Source of the DNA: an uncultured Bacteroides sp. | Lineage (GTDB): Bacteria > Bacteroidota > Bacteroidia > Bacteroidales > Bacteroidaceae | DNA: 38,427 nucleotides | Direction: 5' to 3' | NCBI GenBank assembly: GCA_959606905.1 | Contig: CAUHML010000030.1 | Location: forward strand, 1-38,427 | Part shown: positions 24,506-32,681 of the stretch, in pieces | How positions within the stretch are numbered: the stretch's first letter is position 1 | How the letters are laid out: every line of letters starts with the position of its first letter | Made by a program: the position numbers and the translations under genes | The notes under the pieces: model-generated | What the model was told of the DNA's origin: nothing | Seen by the model: the letters and a program-made list of their open reading frames with translations, nothing else | Database searches by the model: none

Positions 24506-27385
24506 ATGAAAACATTTAGACTAGTATTCATGATTCTGATAATGAGTGGATTAATATTTCAGGGGAGAGCTCATGTCTGTTGGGACGATCTAGAGTTCAA
24601 ACAGTTTTCCACTCCTGAAGGATTACCGAATAGCATGGTTCACCAAGTGTATCAGGACCGTGACGGATATATTTGGATTCCTACTTTCTATGGATTGTTT
24701 CGTTATGATGGTTACGAGGTACGTACCTATAAATCAAATCTTTATACCCCTGGTCTTCTGGTTAATAATAATGTGCTTTGTGTGGAAGAAGATTATTCTC
24801 ACCGGCTTTGGATTGGGACTCACGAGGGACTCTGTATGCTTGATAAACGGACAGGGAAGATGAAAAAATTGCAACTGGATGGAGTCAGCAAACAACGGCT
24901 GAATGAAATTCATGTAACAAAAGAGAACCGGGTTTATCTGGGGTACATCCGTGGAATGGCTTATTATGATGAAATGCAGGATACATTGGCTTTGATGACT
25001 CGGAAGAATTGTAGAGGGGACGTACCCGAATCTGTGAATATTCAAACTTTGTTTGAGGATGTAAATGGTGATTTGTTGATAGGTACCTGGAAGGATGGGC
25101 TTTATCGTTATTGCATAAAGGAAAATATATTTTTGCACTATCCGCCTTTAGATGAAGAGAACTCTGTTTTGGCTTTGTTTCAGGACTCTAGAGGGGTGAT
25201 GTGGATAGGAACTAGTGGGTCCGGGCTGTATAAGGCCCATTTTTCATCCGATAGGAAAACGGTTTCTTTTGAAGGTTATAGACATGATGCCCGAAATGTT
25301 TCTTCTTTGCCGTCTGATTATATTTATTCGATTCATGAAGATTTACAGACACGTTCGTTATGGTTGGGTACTAGAGAGGGTGTTAGTGTGATGGAACTGG
25401 CTGATGAGGGAAAGTTTATCAATTATCAAGAATCTGGCTCTACACATTATCTTCCTGTCCGCGAGGTGAACACAGTCTTTAGGGATCGAAGCGGATTAAT
25501 GTGGATCGGTACTAAAGGGGCTGGTGTCTTTCATGTCGATACTAGGAAACGTTCCTTTAATGTAATTTATCCTCGTGGCAACGATAAATCTTTTACAGAT
25601 TTGATTTCTACATTGTATGTGGAAGAAAATGGAGCTCTTTGGATAGGTATGGGCTATGGATTGGATTATCAGCATGGAGATGAAAAAGTGACATTGTTTC
25701 CTTCGAAACGTCCTTATCATATTTCTTATAGCCCGTTAACCCGTGAGGTGTTGCTTGCTGTGCATGACGAGGGGATGATAGTTTGTCGTGATGGACAAAT
25801 AATACATCAGTATAAGACCTCGAATTGCGGTTTTGTTCCTCATGATTTAGTGTATTTAGTTCACGAGGACCGTAAGGGAAACCGCTGGTTGTGTACCTAT
25901 AAAGGACTTGGAGTGCGTTACCGGGACGGGCGTGAGTATTGTTTCAATCGTTTGTCCAGAGCAGACGAATTGCTTGGCCGGGAGATGACCACGATGGTTG
26001 AGGATAATGACGGCTCATTATGGTTGGCAACCAACAATAATGGTATTGTTCATGTTACAGGGGATATGGAACGTCCGGAATCGTTGCAGTGTAAGAACTA
26101 TTGTATGGAGAATGGTTTGCTGTCGGTTAATACTCCTCTTTGTTTTTTGTTGGATAGAAGCGGACGGATTTGGGTCGGGACAGAGGGCAGCGGACTTTGT
26201 TTATATGATGTGCAAAATGATTGTTTCAAGTCTGTTCATAAGGAGTTTAATTTGCCCGGAGATATGGTTGGCAGTATGCAGGAAGATAATAGTGGTAATC
26301 TGTGGTTGGGCACCAATCAAGGGCTGGCAAAGCTAACCATATCCGGAAAGGAAAAGGGCAGGGTACGTATCTTTACAGTTGCCGATGGGTTGGCGGATAA
26401 TTTCTTTAATCAAAATGCTTCTTTCTATCGTGATGGTACCTTCTATTTTGGATGCAGCAGGGGAATTGTGACTTTCAACTCGGAAGTGGTGGAAGAGAAA
26501 CATGCTGATATTTCTTTATGCATAACTGATATCTTGGTGGATGGAAGACCATTGGAACAGATGTCGGATAAGAAAAGAAAGGAGATAACTCCTTTTACTT
26601 CCGATTTTACAGACAGATTAGTTATTCCTGCCTCATATTCCCATTTTACCATTTGTTTTGCATCGCTGACTTATAATCGTCCCCAGCAAAATAAATATGC
26701 GTACAGGTTGCAAGGCTTTGATGCTGATTGGCATTATGTGGACGCTTCCAGCCGGACTGCCTATTATTCCAAATTGCCTGCAGGGGAGTACGTGTTTCAG
26801 CTACGGGCAACGAATGAGAATGGTGATTGGGGTGACGTGAGAGAAATGGAAATTATTATTGAACCACCTTTCTGGGCTACTTGGTGGGCTTATTTTATTT
26901 ATGTATTATTGGCTATACTGTTTATGGTATTGATATGGTGGGAGATTCGTCGGAGGCTGTTATTGCGTAATCGTAGGTTTTTGCAGGAAGGTGAGACGGA
27001 CAAGGTGCATCATCTAAAATTGCAGTTCTTTACGAACATACCTTCGGATGAAGAAAAGTTTTTGCAGGATGCTGTCGCCTGTGTGAACCGTCATTTGGAT
27101 GATCCCGATTTTGATGTTCCGCAGTTTGTAGATGAGATGGCAACCAGTCGTACAACGTTGCATAAGAAATTGAAATCTTTGACGGGATTGAATACAACTG
27201 GCTTTGTACGTAGTATCCGTCTGAAGGCGGCTTGCAGGATGATGGATGAAAATCCGAATTTCCGCATTTCCGAACTGGCTTATAAGGTCGGGTTTAATGA
27301 TCCCAAGTATTTTTCTATCTGTTTTAAGAAGGAATTTGGTATGCAGCCTACAGAATATTCGATGAAATCGGGCAAAAACGCTTGA
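24506..27385 (+). CDS. HTCS-like sensor/AraC regulator lacking kinase and receiver domains
   Basis: The 959-aa protein begins with a signal peptide (about 1-22). Periplasmic two-component-propeller repeats follow (WIPTFYGLFRYDG, LWIGTHEGL, LWLGTREGV, LWLGTNQGLA). The Y_Y_Y domain is about 700-785, a membrane segment about 795-813, and an AraC-type helix-turn-helix about 855-959 (DVPQFVDEMATSRTTLHKKL, FRISELAYKVGFNDPKYFSICF). In a full HTCS the membrane segment leads into FFTNISHEXRTP, the phospho-histidine box. Here the text runs KLQFFTNI (838-845) and jumps directly to PSDEEKFLQ, which aligns with the linker just before the HTH. The kinase, ATPase and receiver (about 388 residues by comparison with the 150-4145 HTCS) are gone in frame, with the junction near base 27040. 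It is probably a one-component membrane-bound regulator of susC2 or a defective remnant. Confidence 0.9.
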   Translation: MKTFRLVFMILIMSGLIFQGRAHVCWDDLEFKQFSTPEGLPNSMVHQVYQDRDGYIWIPTFYGLFRYDGYEVRTYKSNLYTPGLLVNNNVLCVEEDYSHRLWIGTHEGLCMLDKRTGKMKKLQLDGVSKQRLNEIHVTKENRVYLGYIRGMAYYDEMQDTLALMTRKNCRGDVPESVNIQTLFEDVNGDLLIGTWKDGLYRYCIKENIFLHYPPLDEENSVLALFQDSRGVMWIGTSGSGLYKAHFSSDRKTVSFEGYRHDARNVSSLPSDYIYSIHEDLQTRSLWLGTREGVSVMELADEGKFINYQESGSTHYLPVREVNTVFRDRSGLMWIGTKGAGVFHVDTRKRSFNVIYPRGNDKSFTDLISTLYVEENGALWIGMGYGLDYQHGDEKVTLFPSKRPYHISYSPLTREVLLAVHDEGMIVCRDGQIIHQYKTSNCGFVPHDLVYLVHEDRKGNRWLCTYKGLGVRYRDGREYCFNRLSRADELLGREMTTMVEDNDGSLWLATNNNGIVHVTGDMERPESLQCKNYCMENGLLSVNTPLCFLLDRSGRIWVGTEGSGLCLYDVQNDCFKSVHKEFNLPGDMVGSMQEDNSGNLWLGTNQGLAKLTISGKEKGRVRIFTVADGLADNFFNQNASFYRDGTFYFGCSRGIVTFNSEVVEEKHADISLCITDILVDGRPLEQMSDKKRKEITPFTSDFTDRLVIPASYSHFTICFASLTYNRPQQNKYAYRLQGFDADWHYVDASSRTAYYSKLPAGEYVFQLRATNENGDWGDVREMEIIIEPPFWATWWAYFIYVLLAILFMVLIWWEIRRRLLLRNRRFLQEGETDKVHHLKLQFFTNIPSDEEKFLQDAVACVNRHLDDPDFDVPQFVDEMATSRTTLHKKLKSLTGLNTTGFVRSIRLKAACRMMDENPNFRISELAYKVGFNDPKYFSICFKKEFGMQPTEYSMKSGKNA

Positions 27386-27392
27386 ACATGCC

Positions 27393-27449
27393 AAGGTGGA
27401 CAAGGTTGAAATATGTTCCTAAAAGGTGGAGAAAACATGCTTCAACCTT
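27393..27449. repeat. Direct and inverted repeats upstream of susC2
   Basis: AAGGTGGA occurs at 27393-27400 and 27423-27430, with a related AAGGTTG at 27402. An imperfect inverted repeat has 16-base arms at 27402-27417 and 27434-27449 (14 of 16 positions pair, including AAGGTTGAA with TTCAACCTT). No T-run follows, so it is more likely an operator than a terminator. The heptamer AAGGTGG also occurs three times upstream of susC1. Confidence 0.5.
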
Positions 27450-27488
27450 ATCGGGAGATGCTTCATCTCTGTAAAATGAATAGCTGAT

Positions 27489-27496
27489 TACTTTTG
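27489..27496 (+). promoter_or_regulatory. Putative -7 element of the susC2 promoter
   Basis: TACTTTTG is identical to the -7 at the HTCS, susC1 and 11969 promoters. It lies 41 bases before the susC2 ATG. No good -33 is present at the right distance, which fits an activator-dependent promoter using the repeats 40-96 bases upstream. Confidence 0.45.
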
Positions 27497-27537
27497 TGGC
27501 ATTAAAACTTTAATGTCTAATTTAAAAAGGTTGGCTA

Positions 27538-30500
27538 ATGAAATCTAATTTTTATGGAAACAGAAAATCGCTTCTTGCGGTTTTTATTTGTGCAGCTTTT
27601 CTTTCAGGAAGTCATGTTGCTTATGCGGTAAATGAATCGTTATTGGTTTCTGCGTACCAGCAGCCTAGTAAGATTAAAGGAACCGTAATAGATGCAAATG
27701 GTGAGGTTGTTATTGGTGCCAGTGTGGTGGTGAAAGGAACCGCTAATGGGACTATAACAGATATTGATGGGAACTTTATTCTTTCTGATGTCCCTACCAA
27801 TGGGACGATTCAGGTAAGTTTTGTTGGATACAAGACTTTGGAAATCCCAGTTAAAGGGCAGACTTCTTTCAGTCTGACTTTAATGGATGATACCGAAGTA
27901 TTGGATGAAGTAGTGGTGGTAGGTTATGGTACCATGAAGAAATCAGATTTGACAGGTTCTGTAGGTTCTATATCTTCTGAAAAACTCGCTGCTAGAGGTA
28001 CTACCCGTTTGGAAGATGCATTACAAGGTGCGGTTCCGGGAGTAAATATCACTCAATCCAATAGCCGTGCGGGTGGCGGATTTAATATTCAGATACGTGG
28101 ACAGGCATCTATAAATAAACAGGCTGCTCCTCTTTATGTAATTGATGGTATTGTGTGCTCGTCTATGGATTTTTTGAATCCCGAGGATATTGAGCGGGTA
28201 GACGTCTTGAAAGATGCCTCGTCTACTGCTATCTATGGCTCACGTGCTTCTGCTGGTGTGATTATGATTACAACCAAAGGTGCGAAGGGGGCAGGAAAAC
28301 CTCAACATGTTTCTATTTCGTATGATGGATATTATGGGATACGTAAGGTTGCCCGTATGCCTGATTTTATGAATGCTCAAGAATTTATAGATTATCGTTT
28401 TGCACGTCATACTCTTTTAACATCAGATGTCTTTGATGGTTCTAGTCGTAAAGGAGTAGATGCGAACGGTATTCCTCATTATGAAATTAAACAATCTGAT
28501 TTGGAAACTACGTTTCTGAAACGTGATGGTGGTACAAACTACCGTGATTCCCAAATTTATGAGATGATGATGTCGGGAACAGATGGTTATGACTGGACAG
28601 ACCTCGTAACTCGGACAGGTAATCAGCAGAATCATTATATCAGTGCCAACGGAGCCACAGAAAAAATTAATTATCGGTTAGGAGTTGGTTATCAAGGGGA
28701 AGAAAATGTGTTCAAACATAATGATTATTCCCGTTTCAATATCAAAGGTGCTTTTGATGGAAAAATTTCCAAAGTATTTGAAGCTGGATTATCTGTGAAT
28801 ATGGCTTATACGGTGCAAGATGATTTTAGTACCGATGGAACTTATTGTCCGTATGAAAACGCTTTTTATTTCAATCCTTTTGTTGCACCTTATGATGAAA
28901 ATGGTAACATTATCAATAATCCAGGGTCAAAGGATGCTTTTGGGTCTACCGGACAATTCACTTCTACTGTTAGCCCACTGAATGATTTAGAGGATGAAAA
29001 CTATACTAATCAAACTCGCAAATTTCATGTCTTTGGCAATGTATATTTGCGTACTAATATAATGGATGGATTAAAATTTGCGACTACTTTTTCACCTAAC
29101 TTTTATCATGGGCGTCAAGGAAAGTTTAATGCTACTGGAGTGAATGACCGTAATCCGCTAGGTTCCAATTATTATCAGGTGAACGGAACGAACTCTGCAG
29201 AGGTTGAGACGACAGACCGTATGGACTGGACTTGGGATAATCAGCTTGATTTTAATAAAACAATAGGTGATCATACGTTTGGCGCGATGGGTTTATTCTC
29301 CATATATCGTTCTGATAAAGAAATTTATAGATTGAAAGGCTTTGGTATTTCGGATGATATGCTTTCTTTTCATGCCTTGGATAAGGCTTCCGGTGATAAG
29401 GAGATAGCTTCTTCCTATACAGCATCTACTTTGGTCTCAGGAGCTCTTCGTTTGAATTATTCATATAAAGGTAAGTATATGGCGACAGCTACAGCACGTG
29501 CTGATGGTTCTTCACGCTTTGCAGAAGGTAACCGTTGGGGATGGTTTCCTTCCGTTGCTTTGGCATGGCGTATGTCAGAAGAAAGTTTTTTAAAAGGTAC
29601 TCATTGGTTGGATAATTTGAAATTGCGTTTGTCTTATGGAGTTACCGGTAACAACAATGTGGATGATTATGTGACAATAGCTACAGCTTCAGGACCTAGT
29701 TATGTGGTATTGGGAGGATCGGAAATACAAGGATATTACCCTAATGGGCTTGTTAATACGGGACTCATTTGGGAAAAGGTAAAAGAGTTTGATTTAGGAT
29801 TGGATTTTAGTGCATTGAGTAATCGTATTAATCTGACAGCCGATTTTTATCATCGTTTGTCTGATGGGCAGATTATGGATAGGATTGTTCCTGTTGAAAC
29901 AGGTGAAACAAAAGCTACTTTTAATGTCGGTTCAGTTCGTAATACCGGAATTGAATTAGGAATGCAGTTTGGCATTATTCGGAGTAAAGATTTTATATGG
30001 GATTTAAGTGTGAATTATTCTCGTAACTGGAATAAAATATTGGAACTTAGTAATGGGAAAGTGGATGAAATTGCATCCAATCGCTTTATTGGTGAGCCGT
30101 TAAATGTATTGCGTGACTATATTCATACTGATGTGATAACTGATAAAGGGGTAACGATGCACACTAAAGATGGGGATATTCATTATACTTTGCAAGAATT
30201 GTATGCAAAGTATGGTTCGAAATATAAGTGGTATGAAGGTCAGATAGCTGTGAATGATTGGAATAATGATGGCAAGATTACGGATGAAGATAAGCAAATA
30301 TATGGTTGTACAGATCCTAAATGGGTGGGAAGTTTAAGTTCAAATATGTATTATAAAGGTTTCGATTTCTCAGTAATGATTTATACTAAACAAGGACAAT
30401 GGGCTCGTAGTTATTTCCATGATAAATATATGAAATGGTCTGATCGTGGTAACCAACATATGGCAATGGATTTTTATATTCCTAAAGGGGCGCCTGTTAT

Positions 30501-30864
30501 TGACCATACTACCGGTGATATTGTATATGCCACTGAAACTCATTACGGTGAATATCCTTATCCGAATAATTCCGATACTTCGGCAGGTGGATATTTTTCT
30601 GATAAAGGTAGCGCGAAGGGAGAAGGCTTTCAGTATCAGAAGACTTCTTTTGTAAAGGTAAAAAATATCTGTTTGGGATATACTTTCCCTAAGAAGTGGA
30701 TTACTAAAGCAGGATTACAGCATTTGCGTCTTTATATCAATGTGCTTAATCCATTTTGTTTTACGGATTATGATGGATTTGATCCTGAATGGGCAAATGC
30801 TAAATTAACTGATGGTGGTCCTGCATCGGTAACTTATCAGATAGGTGCGAATATTAAGTTTTAA
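27538..30864 (+). CDS. SusC-like TonB-dependent outer-membrane transporter (SusC2)
   Basis: Second oligosaccharide importer of the locus. The 1108-aa protein has a signal peptide ending near VAYA (about 30). It then has a carboxypeptidase-regulatory-like domain (IKGTVIDANGEVVIGASVVV), a TonB-box-like DEVVVVGYGT and a plug with YVIDGIV, VLKDASSTAIYGSRASAGVI and TTKG motifs. The barrel ends in IGANIKF. It is clearly diverged from SusC1, about 90 residues longer and different through the extracellular loops, so the two probably import different oligosaccharides. SusD2 follows 22 bases later. Base composition is AT-rich (one sampled line, 30301-30360, has 19 G+C of 60). Confidence 0.96.
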   Translation: MKSNFYGNRKSLLAVFICAAFLSGSHVAYAVNESLLVSAYQQPSKIKGTVIDANGEVVIGASVVVKGTANGTITDIDGNFILSDVPTNGTIQVSFVGYKTLEIPVKGQTSFSLTLMDDTEVLDEVVVVGYGTMKKSDLTGSVGSISSEKLAARGTTRLEDALQGAVPGVNITQSNSRAGGGFNIQIRGQASINKQAAPLYVIDGIVCSSMDFLNPEDIERVDVLKDASSTAIYGSRASAGVIMITTKGAKGAGKPQHVSISYDGYYGIRKVARMPDFMNAQEFIDYRFARHTLLTSDVFDGSSRKGVDANGIPHYEIKQSDLETTFLKRDGGTNYRDSQIYEMMMSGTDGYDWTDLVTRTGNQQNHYISANGATEKINYRLGVGYQGEENVFKHNDYSRFNIKGAFDGKISKVFEAGLSVNMAYTVQDDFSTDGTYCPYENAFYFNPFVAPYDENGNIINNPGSKDAFGSTGQFTSTVSPLNDLEDENYTNQTRKFHVFGNVYLRTNIMDGLKFATTFSPNFYHGRQGKFNATGVNDRNPLGSNYYQVNGTNSAEVETTDRMDWTWDNQLDFNKTIGDHTFGAMGLFSIYRSDKEIYRLKGFGISDDMLSFHALDKASGDKEIASSYTASTLVSGALRLNYSYKGKYMATATARADGSSRFAEGNRWGWFPSVALAWRMSEESFLKGTHWLDNLKLRLSYGVTGNNNVDDYVTIATASGPSYVVLGGSEIQGYYPNGLVNTGLIWEKVKEFDLGLDFSALSNRINLTADFYHRLSDGQIMDRIVPVETGETKATFNVGSVRNTGIELGMQFGIIRSKDFIWDLSVNYSRNWNKILELSNGKVDEIASNRFIGEPLNVLRDYIHTDVITDKGVTMHTKDGDIHYTLQELYAKYGSKYKWYEGQIAVNDWNNDGKITDEDKQIYGCTDPKWVGSLSSNMYYKGFDFSVMIYTKQGQWARSYFHDKYMKWSDRGNQHMAMDFYIPKGAPVIDHTTGDIVYATETHYGEYPYPNNSDTSAGGYFSDKGSAKGEGFQYQKTSFVKVKNICLGYTFPKKWITKAGLQHLRLYINVLNPFCFTDYDGFDPEWANAKLTDGGPASVTYQIGANIKF

Positions 30865-30886
30865 TTTCAAAGGAAAGGTAAATGGT

Positions 30887-32584
30887 ATGAAAAAATATAT
30901 ATATACGGCAGTCATATTGGTTGGCTTTGTTTTGACTACAAGTTGTGAAGATTTTCTGACTACAGATAATAAGTCAAATGTAACGGACAAAGAATATTTC
31001 TCGACTAAGACAGGTTTTGAATCTTTGGTATCAAATGCTTATAGTACTTTACGAGATGTTTATGCAGTATCCAGTTATACTACTTATTTTAATGCAGGTA
31101 CGGATATGTATGCTGATGGGCGTAATTATATCAATGATGAGTTGCATGAATATGAAACTTTAAATCCTGAAAACAGTGTGATGAAAGAGCTTTATACGGC
31201 ATGTTATAAAGGTATCCGTGCGGCTTATGCTATAAAACATTATGCGGCGGATGCAGTTATTGATGAGAATTTGCGTAGCAGGCGTGTGGATGAGGCACGA
31301 GTATTGGCGGCGAATTATTACTATATATTGGTAAATACTTTCGGGGGGGTACCTTTGATGAAAGATTATGTGGCTGATGTTCAAACCGGATATCCTAAAT
31401 CTTCGGTGGTTGATGTTTACACTTATATTATTGAGGAATTGGAGAATGTAATAGCTGCCGGAGCTATGGAAAAGTCTACCGCTTTGGATGGTGGTGGTCG
31501 TATAAGTATTGAATCGGCTCGTGCGTTATTAGCTAAAACTTATTTAGCAGCAGCTTGGGATTTAGATAAAAAAGATTACTTTGCCAAAGCAGCCCAAGTA
31601 GCAGATGACGTGATAGCTAATCGTGCTTTGGTTACTCCTTTCGAGGATCTTTGGAGAGCGGATTGTAGTGGAGATGATAACGAAGAATTTATTTGGGATG
31701 TGGAATATGACTATGCTACGGCTGCTAATACAGTCAGTGGTGGGCATCCGTGGAGTTCCTTTTATTGTAATCATATGGGGGGGCAAGAAGATCATGGAAA
31801 GGGGAGTACTTCTGCTTTTATTGCGACTTTACATGCTTTGCAGTGTTTTGAAAAAGGCGATATACGCTATGGGGTAACGTTTATGAAGGAGTTACCTGAT
31901 ATTGTTACTGCATCCGCTTATTGGTATTGGGATTGGTATAAGAATGGTGGAACTTTTATAGGAATTCCTTTGAAACGTTACTATCCGGCATGGTATGAAA
32001 CAGAAGAAGATATCGATGCATGGAAAGCTCTTGATCCTGAAAATCGTAAAAATACATGGATACTACCGATGTCTGATCATACACGGGATCCTCAAGAATA
32101 TATGCCTGGAGAAATTGATTATGAGGAATTCGTAACCTATTCTTATGGGGGCGCTCCTTGTCGTAAATTTGATGATTCTAATACTGCTAGTTATTCTAAT
32201 AAAACAGATTATCGTGATGTACATATTATTACGCTTCCTGAGATTTATTTGGTAGCAGCAGAGGCTTATTTAAAAGCTGGTGATAAGGGAAATGCTTTGC
32301 TTCGTTTGAATGAAGTGCGCCGACGTGCACGGCTTGATGCGGTAACTGAAATAAATGTGGATGTTATTTTAAAAGAACGTGCTTGTGAGTTATTTGGACA
32401 GGGATCTCGATGGATTGATTTAAGACGTACACAGAAATTGGTGGAGTATAATGATTTATATAATCCTCAGATAAAAGGGCGGGCCGCACAAATGATTGGA
32501 AAGAAATTACTTCGTCCTATTCCTCAGGCGGCGATTGATGCGAATGAGTTGATGAGTGCTGAAGATCAGAATCCAGGGTATTAG
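30887..32584 (+). CDS. SusD-like surface glycan-binding lipoprotein (SusD2)
   Basis: Partner lipoprotein of SusC2. ATG 30887 is chosen because it starts the lipoprotein signal (MKKYIYTAVILVGFVLTTSC, lipobox Cys20) and is preceded by AGGAAAGG; an earlier in-frame ATG at 30845 overlaps susC2. The 565-aa protein has the SusD fold marks RVDEARVLAANYYYILVNTFGGVPLM (about 125-150) and SARALLAKTYLAAAWDL. It also has LPEIYLVAAEAYLKAGDKGNALLRLNEVRRRA, RACELFGQGSRWIDLRRT and a C-terminal RPIPQAAIDAN...QNPGY. No separate SusE/SusF-like binding protein follows, since the next gene is GH115. Confidence 0.95.
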   Translation: MKKYIYTAVILVGFVLTTSCEDFLTTDNKSNVTDKEYFSTKTGFESLVSNAYSTLRDVYAVSSYTTYFNAGTDMYADGRNYINDELHEYETLNPENSVMKELYTACYKGIRAAYAIKHYAADAVIDENLRSRRVDEARVLAANYYYILVNTFGGVPLMKDYVADVQTGYPKSSVVDVYTYIIEELENVIAAGAMEKSTALDGGGRISIESARALLAKTYLAAAWDLDKKDYFAKAAQVADDVIANRALVTPFEDLWRADCSGDDNEEFIWDVEYDYATAANTVSGGHPWSSFYCNHMGGQEDHGKGSTSAFIATLHALQCFEKGDIRYGVTFMKELPDIVTASAYWYWDWYKNGGTFIGIPLKRYYPAWYETEEDIDAWKALDPENRKNTWILPMSDHTRDPQEYMPGEIDYEEFVTYSYGGAPCRKFDDSNTASYSNKTDYRDVHIITLPEIYLVAAEAYLKAGDKGNALLRLNEVRRRARLDAVTEINVDVILKERACELFGQGSRWIDLRRTQKLVEYNDLYNPQIKGRAAQMIGKKLLRPIPQAAIDANELMSAEDQNPGY

Positions 32585-32618
32585 TAAGGTGATTAGATAG
32601 TATTGAGATGTGTTTAGG

Positions 32619-32649
32619 ACGGGGATGTTATGATATATGGCATCCTCGT
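32619..32649 (+). terminator. Intergenic hairpin after susD2 (weak terminator or mRNA-processing structure)
   Basis: ACGGGGATG (32619-32627) pairs with CATCCTCGT (32641-32649) with one G-T pair. The following bases are TATTAAAAAAA rather than a T run, so full termination is doubtful. The position mirrors the hairpin after susD1 and may set lower expression of the downstream enzymes. Confidence 0.4.
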
Positions 32650-32681
32650 TATTAAAAAAATCAATTAAAGTAGAATAACTG

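Noticed and set aside
27030..27050. Possible frameshift or stop explaining the missing kinase in the second regulator
   Set aside because: The frame reads through FFTNI into PSDEEKF without interruption, and no HisKA, ATPase or receiver sequence is visible in other frames nearby. It is an in-frame absence, not a frameshift.
27402..27449. Inverted repeat as terminator of the regulator gene
   Set aside because: The stem has two mismatches, a 16-base loop and no T run after it, so a terminator call is not supported; kept as a possible operator.
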